Shown here piece by piece: positions 56,223 through 64,000 of a stretch of DNA of 64,000 nt (position 1 is its first letter; the number at the start of each line of letters is the position of its first letter). This DNA comes from Mesostigma viride (taxonomy: Eukaryota; Streptophyta; Mesostigmatophyceae; Mesostigmatales; Mesostigmataceae). The DNA lies in the NCBI GenBank assembly GCA_009746045.1, contig RPFO01000231.1, positions 830,388-894,387 of the forward strand. The letters are read 5' to 3'. A program made the position numbers and the translations under genes. The notes beneath the pieces were generated by a model. That model did no database searches and had not been told where the DNA came from. It saw only the letters and a list, made by a program, of their open reading frames with translations.

Positions 56223-56790
56223 GAGGTACCTTGAAATTAAATAAGACGCATACCTCTATCGAGATATATGTTTGGAGGCAAGTTTCTATTGGCGTTAATT
56301 TGTACTATTGTACGACAACTGTCAAGGGTGACGGCATGTACTGAAATCGCGGATACTTTCTAGATCGATTGCGCATTCGACGGTTAAAGGGCAGAGCTGC
56401 GGTTGAAAGTACTGTACGTGGGGGGGACGGTGTTACAACGGGGGGGGGACGCATTTATGGGGGGGGGGACGGTGTTACAACGGGGGGCGAGATTAATTAA
56501 GAGGTAAGTTACCTTGAAATTAAATAAGACGCACGCCTCTATCGAGATATATGTATGGAGGCGAGTTTCTATTGGCGTAAATTTGTAGTATTGTACGAAA
56601 ACTGTCAAGGGTGACGGAAAGTACTGAAATCGCGGAAGTGTCGCGGGGACGTTTCTACTTTCTAGATCGATTGCGCATTCGACGGTTAAGAGGCAGAGGT
56701 GCGGTCGACTGGCAGTACTGTACGACGGTGTTGGACGGAATTTCCGGTTAGCGATGCGGTATAAAGCTTTCATGTCACGTTGTCGGATCT
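56223..56790. repeat. Tandem direct repeat of about 270 bp
   Basis: 56223-56480 and 56510-56740 share CTTGAAATTAAATAAGACGCA, CCTCTATCGAGATATATGT and TTTCTAGATCGATTGCGCATTC. The copies differ by scattered substitutions and a G-rich stretch at 56419-56485. The first copy is split from its left flank by the palindromic element. Confidence 0.85.
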
Positions 56791-57261
56791 TAGCCCTTGC
56801 GTCGCGCTATGCTGTGGCGAACTTATTCTCCGCCGTCAGATTGCACCGTCGATGAGCGTCGATGCTCGTCGATGAACCCAACGCAAGCCATGTGACGGAA
56901 AGAAGTAAAAATTGGTGCGGCGGCCTCTAAGGCTGAGTTTGGTAAAGTACGGAACTTGTAGCCCGGCGACTCCGCGTCGAGCAGTCCGCAGGTAGTCCGC
57001 CGGCGTTAATTTGTTAATTTTGTTAATTTGTAAACTGGGGACAACCTAGTCACAAACTAGTTAGGTGTAAATTAATGAATTAATTAATTCGCCGACAGAT
57101 AAAATGAGGAAATGGGCTTCATCAACTTGCTGTCAATGATAAGATTTAAGGAGAAGCCAACTCAAATAAAATAAAATCTCATAGATCGTTGTCTCGTAAA
57201 GGTTGTCTCGTAAAGGTCTTGTAATACAAACGCCGTAAAAAACAGCCTAGGTCTGCCTCAG

Positions 57262-58691
57262 TCAGCTTTGATACGGGACAGGAGCAGGGATCTTTCCAAG
57301 CCCTTCCAGGAACCCTTCCATTCGCATTCCGCGGCTGCCCTTGAGAAGGACAACATCGCCATCTTGCAGGGTGTACGCCAACATCTCGGCAAGTGCGATG
57401 GAGTTTTCAGCTGTTTGTGAGAAAATGTTGCAGGCAGACAGATCCAAGTGCAGACGAGCAACACGGTCATCCCATGACTGTTAGACCCTTCATCCTGTGG
57501 AATATTACAGTGTCGTCAGATCAGAAAGGAGCAACCGTGAAAACGCTAGCGGCCCAAATATGAGACTCCGCGGAACACAGAAAGTAAGAAAGCCCAGAAG
57601 CTGCCAGCAAGGAGTCGAACATTGGACCTTTGGCATGATTTCGCGGCTGTGTGAGTCTCCTGATCCGAAGGCATCTCACTTAACATTTAGAAACAGCCGA
57701 ACTGCGAAAAACCTCTGTACCGGAGAGGGGTGCCAATATGTTCGATATTGCTGAATCTATAGAAGGTGACTGTGGAAGCCCCCCCGGGCTTCCCCGGGAT
57801 AGAGCACTCCAGCTAGTTGTCTAGATGGGGGCAATCGATGATGGGATAGCTTAGGCATTACAGCACTTGAAACGATATTAGCGCACAGCGTGATAGTACC
57901 TTCAATTAGCTCTGGCACCTTGTGGCCATCAGCTTGCGCCTCAATTAGCCGACGTCTTGAGCCCACCTCACATTTGTAGCATAAGCTATGCGTCAGCCTA
58001 CCTATGGTATTGCACTGGTTGTATTGCACCCACAGTGTTGCGCCCCGGCATGGTGCAGCATGCTGTGGAGAGAGCGCTCTGTGGCTTGCCCACCTGCGGC
58101 AGTGAGAGAAGCTAGGGCGCACTCCCTCCTTCTCGCTGTGTATATAGGGTTGAAGGTTACTTTACTCTGGATTGGCACCCACGTGACGCAGTCACGTGCT
58201 TATTAATTAATTCTTTAATAGAAGATGACTCACCACTAGACCTAAGTACGCAGGAGTACTACGCACGGACCTACGCGATATTCTAGTATCGCCGAAGTAG
58301 GCGGGTTGACCACGGCTGGAATATTACAGTTTGCAAAGCTGAACCCCAGAAACTTTGGGGTTTGGGGTCACTTCGCAATACAATGGCACCATGGGCGCTG
58401 ACACATCGAACTCCTGACCCATACTCCAACATCGCCTGTGCCTCACCATATCCCAGCAATGACCTTTTTCTTTATTCCATTTTTGTTTTTGTTATTATTA
58501 TTACTCTTTACTTTGTCTTAATTTATTATTGTTGTTATTGTTACCATTTAAGTTTTCTTTTCTTTTTTCTTTCTTTCCTTTTCCTTTTTCTTTTTCCCTT
58601 TGTAATGTACACTCCTTACTTTTTCTTTTAGCCCCTTCGTGTATGTGTGTATGCGTTCCCTCTTTTCCTTCTTAGTTTTGGTGGTTTTTTT

Positions 58692-58722
<31 letters not shown>

Positions 58723-58723
58723 G

Positions 58724-58771
<48 letters not shown>

Positions 58772-61700
58772 CCTATAAAGCTTTCTTGTTACCCTCTGTC
58801 TCCCTCCATGCAGGTCTTCCTAGAGATAGCCACGCAGCTCCCGCGGCCTTCCCGTCTTTCCTCTCAGACAACTACCCTGGTCCATCCACGGCGTTGGATC
58901 GCCATGCGTCCAGGCATAGTTGTCTCACTTAATTAAAAAAACTATACTAGCGATTTCTGCTAGACTCATCGACCTTGTCACTGCCTCCAGGATCCAGGCC
59001 GGACCCACAATCATGCTAACGTTCGCCACCACCATCATTATCATCATCGGACAATCACTGCATGACTCACCATCATCTTCATCTCGCGCTTCCTCCCTGC
59101 TGCGTGTCGGTACAACTAAGCAAGTAATGGCAGAGGAACTGTTTAAAAGAAAGCAATTCTGGCAGCTTGTATGCCACATTACCTACATCAATCAGCGATT
59201 AACGCTTACGAGAGCAATATAAGTAATTTGAAGCAGCAATCAGGCAACAACAAATTCACTTAATCAAAGCCAGTGTTGTTGTTCTTCTGTTAACTCAACA
59301 GCCAACAGCCTAACTGGCCTCAAAACAATTCAGCATCAAGCTCTATTGAGCTAGCTATACTGGTTCCCCATCCCTGTCACTATAAAGAAGCTACGTTTAG
59401 AGACCCGTGGTTCTACCATGCGCCAATCTTGCACCGACAGTCAGCGAAACTGGCTGTCCTGTGGCCAGCCAAACAACCTGCTTCATAGGCTACTATGTAA
59501 CGTTGAACAGGGTCTAAAAGGGGATTAAAAGGTTCAAGCAGCTACTGAAAATGTTAAAAAAAAAGGTGACTCACCAAGGCAGAGCAGACCATGCTTCCTT
59601 CTCGCGTCACCACCGCCGTCCTTTGTACCTATGCTGGCGGCTGCCTCCGCAAACAATGGTCCCACAAGCCCCACAACGCCAACGTCGGACGCCAGGCACT
59701 GCCGCAGGATGTCCTCATGCATCGACAACGCCGCAGGGCCCAGCTCTGTGTCCAGCGAAATGCGACATAAATTAGAGCCGAACACAGTTAGGATGTTAAC
59801 GTGTACAGCAGGCCAACATGAAAATAAGCGGCCAAAGTAGATAGGAGGCCAACATGAATAAAAGCCAACATGGATAGGAGGCCAACATGCATGGGAGGCC
59901 GACATGTAAAAAAAGAGCCCAAACATAGGAGGCCAACATAAGTAGGAGCTCTAGTGGTGAGTCATCTTCTATAGATTCAGCAATATCGAACATATTGGCA
60001 CCCCTCTCTGGTAAAGAGGTTTTTCGCAGTTCGGCTGTTTCGAAATGTTAAGTGAGATGCCTTCGGATCAGGAGACTCACACAGCCGCGAAATCATGCCA
60101 AAGGTCCTATGCTCGCTTCCTTGCTGGTAGCTTCTGGGCTTTGTTATTTTCTGTGTTCCGCAGAATCCCAGATTTTTAGCCGCTAGCGTTTTCACGTTTG
60201 TTGCTTCTGATCTGATGACAATCAGTAGGAGGCCAGCAAACATAGGCCAATCAAGGGAAGAGCCCAGCATGAAAGCAGGGCCAAGCTCTGCATTCAAAGT
60301 CCCATCATCACATCTACCAGTATAACACGCGTACGCGTCCCCATATGAAGGAACAAAAGACCGCCAACTTAAGTAGGAGCCCAACCTGAACAAGCCGAAC
60401 TTGATCACGAGGTCCAGCAGGAGAATAATTCAAGTATGAACAACATATGGTCCCAGTGCAACAGGGTTGCCAGCAGGATGTACCGTGACTATGATCTTAG
60501 CACGCCTAGCACAAGTAGCAGTAACTTGGCGAGTACTGCTAGTTTGCCAGGACAGTGTGATAGACCACGAACATGAGCCTAACACAAATATGGCTATAGT
60601 AAAAGCACGTAGCCACACTTATTGCATACCAGGATACAGCACTTTTATCTGATTATCGATTGTTAACCATGCATGGCTTTGCTTATTAACCATGCATGGC
60701 TTACAAACCTAGCTCAGCAGGGTTACCAGCAAAGCACTGGGTGGCTCTTCTGACTCCCCTTCTTTCTCCCCTTCTTTCTCTGCTCTCCTCGGGCCCTCTC
60801 CTGTCTGTACCAACACACCCAAGCCCTACAACAAGCAAAACTTCCCGGAAAACCTGCTCGACATCTATTGGAGGCCTGTTCCCCCACATGTCCCTACTCA
60901 TGAAAACGAAGCACCTAGTTCAAGGCAAGAACAGAAAAAAAAAAAAAGAACAATCACGCTTAAGGCAACACCAAGGCTTGTGTCTGTGTCTCCCCCCCCC
61001 CCCTTCCCCCGGGCCCCTTGCCTGCCTCCCTCCCCTTCCCACTGTCATACCAATAGACATGTCCCAGAAGAAAAGGATGATGTCCTAAGAGTAAAGGAAC
61101 CATGTCTTTGCAAGCGCCAAACTCACATCCAGTAGCTTAAAAGGTAGGTAGAGCAGCAGCACTGCATTCGCATAACGCTCGTCCCACCACCTGCCTAGCA
61201 TGAAGCCCAGCAGGGCCACCACCATCAACGCGTTTCTATCGCTTTTTAGTTCAGGATGGAGGCCCCGCGTCGGCCAAGCTTGCCCCCCCACTTGCCTAGC
61301 ATGTCCCCCAGCAAGGCTACCCGACGTCCCTGGGCCCCCCTGGGGTTGATCCCCCCCAGCATGCGCAGCGCCGCCGCCACGCTCACGGGGTTGGCGTTGT
61401 ACGCGTCGTTGATGAGCGTGACAGTGCCGCCGGCAGGCAGGTTGACCTGGGCACGTTTGATAGCACAGGTAATGTAGGGCCATTCAGTTTGTGATTCAGT
61501 TCGGTTTGGTTATTGATGCATGGGCGCGAGGATACTGCAGGCGGGCAGGTGAACGTGGGCATGGTTGAGAGCATAGGTACATGATGATGTTAGGTACATG
61601 GTAAATGGCTAGGTTAGGTTGATGGTACTTGTTTCGATAGCCCACCTGCTCCACTGATGCATTAAGGCGCATTCCATACCTGGTCCACGATCGCGTGCCC

Positions 61701-62569
61701 TACCCCCTTAACCATGAATGAACGTCGTACGGCTGGCCCACCAGTGCACTACTTGAATCGTCCACACCGTAGCTGGTCCACTCGCACCCGTGACCCACCA
61801 CAGTACCATGTGTGGGTGTCTGTTCACTATAGTATAGTATTGTGTGTGGGCACCCGTGACCCACCACAGTACCATGTGTGTGTGTGGTCACTATAGTATA
61901 GTATTGTGTGTGTGTGTGTGAGTGTATGTGTGTGTGCACCCGTGACCCTACCTGGTCCACTTTGCATCCATAACCTTGTCCACATTTGCGCCAGCCACAC
62001 ACGCTACCTGTTCCCCTGATCCATGCCCTACTTGATTCAATAGGCCCACACCCTACCTGTTCCCCTGATCCATGCCCTACTTGTTTCAATAGGCCCACAC
62101 CCTACCTGTTCCCCTGATCCATGCCCTACTTGTTTCAATAGGCCCACACCCTACCTGTTCCCCTGATCCATGCCCTACTTGTTTCAATAGGCCCACACCC
62201 TACCTGTGCCACTACTGCATGCCCTACGTCCACGCCCATGATTCTAGGCCCTACCTGGCTCGCTAGGGCATGCCCTACTTGCATGGAGACTCCACACCCT
62301 GCCTGCCAATCACAAGTTACCTGGCATACTGGCATCCACAACCCCACATGGTCCACTCGCATCCGCAACCCCGCATGGTCCACTCGCATCCGCAACCATA
62401 CCCGGTACACTCGCATCCGCAACCCTACCTGGTCCACTCGCATCCGTAACCCGACGGGCTGGTACCCCGGCAGCGCAGCCGCCGCCGTCCCCAAGGGACA
62501 GCCCACGGCGAGGCCCACCGCTGCGGCCGCGCAGGCGTTGATCGCTAGGTGTGTGCCGGGGAAGGGGAG
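57262..62569 (-). CDS. murF: MurF ligase, C-terminal half, four exons, partial
   Basis: Exons in coding order: 62569-62429, 61446-61296, 59745-59629 (or to 59575), 57410-57262. Exon a gives LPFPGTHLAINACAAAAVGL, exon b VTLINDAYNANPVSVAAAL and RRVALLGDML, exon c ELGPAALSMHEDILRQC and VVGLVGPLFAEAAASI, exon d GDVVLLKGSRGMRMEGFLEG and the stop. The LPxPG-H-xN-AAA, LI(N/D)DAYNANP, GDMLELG and KGSRxMxME blocks are diagnostic of MurF. MurF adds D-Ala-D-Ala to the UDP-MurNAc-tripeptide; in algae and mosses it serves plastid peptidoglycan and division. Intron b-c uses a GC donor. The c-d junction is less sure: both candidate donors are phase 1 and fit acceptor 57411, but a small exon could be missing. 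The N-terminal and ATP-binding exons should lie right of the window. Confidence 0.82.
57508..58240 (+). mobile_element. SINE-like repeat interrupted by a younger insertion
   Basis: 57508-57765 plus 58225-58245 is one copy of a repeat whose intact, inverted sister lies at 59940-60225. It contains AAGGAGTCGAACATTGGACC, tRNA T-arm-like when read on the other strand. The copy is split by a 452-bp insertion (57766-58217) flanked by the 7-bp repeat ATAGAAG (57759-57765, 58218-58224). It sits in the murF c-d intron. Confidence 0.75.
57766..58217 (+). mobile_element. 452-bp retroelement insertion with 7-bp target duplication
   Basis: The right end carries CACGTGACGCAGTCACGTGC and a TTAATTAATTCTTTA tail. 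The left end starts GTGACTGTGGAAGC. An inverted copy of its right half is at 25978-26215. There is no open frame, so it is non-autonomous. Confidence 0.8.
58246..59574. repeat. Intronic region with TTG and TG microsatellites
   Basis: (TTG)n lies at 58692-58723 and (TG)n at 58725-58767, preceded by a T-rich tract from 58480. No exon was recognised. Confidence 0.6.
59780..60230 (-). mobile_element. Minisatellite and intact inverted SINE-like copy
   Basis: 59800-59950 repeats AGGCCAACAT(G/A) every 20-30 bp. 59960-60225 is the uninterrupted, inverted copy of the repeat at 57508-57765. Together the two copies bracket murF exon 59745-59629. Confidence 0.7.
60231..61295. other. murF intron b-c, remaining part
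   Basis: No other gene. At 61171-61228 a decayed copy of the exon b donor edge reads VALLGFMLGRW in the coding direction against VALLGDMLGKW in the exon and its downstream sequence. Confidence 0.6.
61535..62428. repeat. murF intron a-b: several arrays
   Basis: 61535-61580 is a copy of the exon b acceptor. 61790-61950 repeats CACCCGTGACCCACCACAGTACCATGTGTG. 62040-62215 holds about four 53-bp units (CCTACCTGTTCCCCTGATCCATGCCCTACTTG). 62330-62430 holds five units of about 26 bp (GGTCCACTCGCATCCGCAACC) that are copies of the exon a donor edge. Confidence 0.85.
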
Positions 62570-64000
62570 CTGTGTCGCCACACGGACACGAATAGGAGGA
62601 TCTTGTTTCATGAATGAGAGCTCAGATAACATCTTTAGCCGGGATGATACCAGCGATTTGAAGCTGCGGTGCCAACCAGACACGAATAGGAGGACCTTGT
62701 TACGTTACTAACATCTTCCATGTACACACCTTATGGTGCTAGAGGGCGTAGTGAAAAGGAAGGGAAGGCGCGGTGCCCAACAGAAACAAATGGGAGGATC
62801 TTGTTACACGGATACCATTACTTCAATAGAAAGCTCAACGCCGGGGAAGAGGAGCGGCGGCGCCATCATTGATGATACCAGGATGCTACGAGGACCACGA
62901 TATGACAACTGATTACAAAACTTACAGAAAGAGGGCAATAGAAGGCTGATTACATAAGGGCAGTGAAAGGGAGTTGCAGTGCCATGACCATATTACACAA
63001 ATGACAAATATATAACATAGTGGTATAAATTTGCCGGTGGAATGATAAGATGAACATATTACATAACAAAAGGGGAAGATAATACTGAAGGGCAAGGCAA
63101 AAACTGGAGGTGCAATGCGTAAAGGACCAGGCCACAACGAGGGAGATTCAGCTGGCCAGAAAGAAGCGATGCTGAAACAGGAGGGGGGACATCCCCCCCT
63201 AAAATCGCACAAGAGCGCGCTCCCTCGTCTGGCCTACCGCGCCAGCCAAAGTGAAAAATGGCCGAGTGCGCTCTGTCAGCCAAAAGGCTGCGCCGGATCG
63301 AAAACAGCAACTTTGGGAGTGTGCTACGAGCTACGTTGCTTGTACGACACGTGGCACTTTTTATAGCATCTCTTAGTAGAAGCTCTTAGTAAGCGATAAT
63401 ATTAGTATAGTCTCAAAGTAGGAGCAGTTCAATGATGATTCAACATTTTGTACTGCAGTGCTCCGGCTTCAGGCTGGTTGTTGGTGCGATGGTGGTTTGC
63501 AACTTGCAAGAACGTCAAGCGGAAAAGAAGATGCCTGGCGCCAGGTCCGGTGTCAGAATCAACAACAACAACCTGACGCCGGCCTGAAAGTTGATACGTC
63601 TTCCTAGAAACAACCAATACTTGGTAAGTTCTCAACGTAAGTTGTAAGTACAACATGGCCAAATCTGACTCCTGCACTATCAAGCACCGGACCACGCTGG
63701 CGGGATCACCAGAGCGCACTCCTAGTCCTTAAACCAGGCGCCGGACCGGCGGGAAGAGTGCACTCCTGAAACTTTTCCTTGGCGCCGCCCTCAAAATTTC
63801 GACCGGAGTGCACTCCGCCGCCAAAATTCTGGCGCGGGACACATTTTTATCGGTTTTGGGTGCTCGCTCCACGTCCCGAGGTGCCGCGCCGGACCAGTGA
63901 CGGAGTGTGCTGTTTTGCCTGGATGCCCCCCCCCCTGCTGAAACATGGGTGGGTAAAGAAAGCCCAAATATGGGCACAACTAGGGGCTAGGCGTAACCCC
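62570..64000. other. Right-edge region, no exon recognised
   Basis: 62575-62880 holds three or four decayed copies of the sequence before exon a of murF (AATAGGAGGA(T/C)CTTGTT). From 62900 to 64000 no gene is recognised; GTGCACTCC and GAGTGCACTC motifs near 63715-63910 suggest a further repeat. Confidence 0.4.

Noticed and set aside
57590-57660. tRNA gene
   Set aside because: T-arm-like phrase only. It occurs within a dispersed repeat present in two inverted copies, so it is treated as SINE-like.
62900-64000. N-terminal exons of murF
   Set aside because: No Mur ATP-binding motif or other MurF sequence was found on the minus strand here; they probably lie beyond the window.

Overview
This is nuclear DNA of a photosynthetic eukaryote, most likely a green alga. 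It carries spliced genes with canonical GT-AG introns, a plastid-targeted carotenoid enzyme and a peptidoglycan ligase (MurF) read through introns. Non-LTR retrotransposons and very long microsatellites fill much of the rest. A retained MurF would suit a prasinophyte-grade alga, streptophyte or similar lineage better than core chlorophytes; that placement is inference.

Layout. 0.5-7.6 kb, minus strand: N-terminal half of an MCM9-like helicase in six short exons separated by huge simple repeats; the gene runs off the left edge. 9.6-11.0 kb, plus: an intronless EDR2_C (DUF1336) protein. 12.6-18.3 kb: LINE remnants, a GGAC/GGAT array and a decayed UDP-sugar 4-epimerase fragment. 19.9-25.7 kb: a block bounded by CACTA...TAGTG ends with CTGAGATTTCC subterminal arrays, probably a DNA transposon. 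26-35 kb: nested LINE copies, several of them ORF1-only units joined directly to a LINE 3' end. 36.3-39.4 kb, minus: a 1023-aa polyD/polyQ protein with an unrecognised C-terminal domain. 40.6-41.9 kb, minus: a Q/M-rich protein with one C-terminal membrane segment. 43.5-55.05 kb, plus: a complete 13-exon zeta-carotene desaturase (562 aa). 55.6-56.2 kb: a 653-bp palindromic element flanked by TTAA. 57.3-62.6 kb, minus: the C-terminal half of murF in four exons, one using a GC-AG intron.

The most unusual signal is shared by all the multi-exon genes and seen more weakly at the ends of the single-exon ones. The edges of exons (acceptor plus first codons, last codons plus donor, and sometimes the start or stop region) are repeated once or several times, in decayed form, in the adjacent intron or flank. 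Some of these copies have expanded into minisatellites. The genes are functionally unrelated (DNA repair, plastid carotenoids, plastid wall, membrane-associated proteins) and do not form a cluster.
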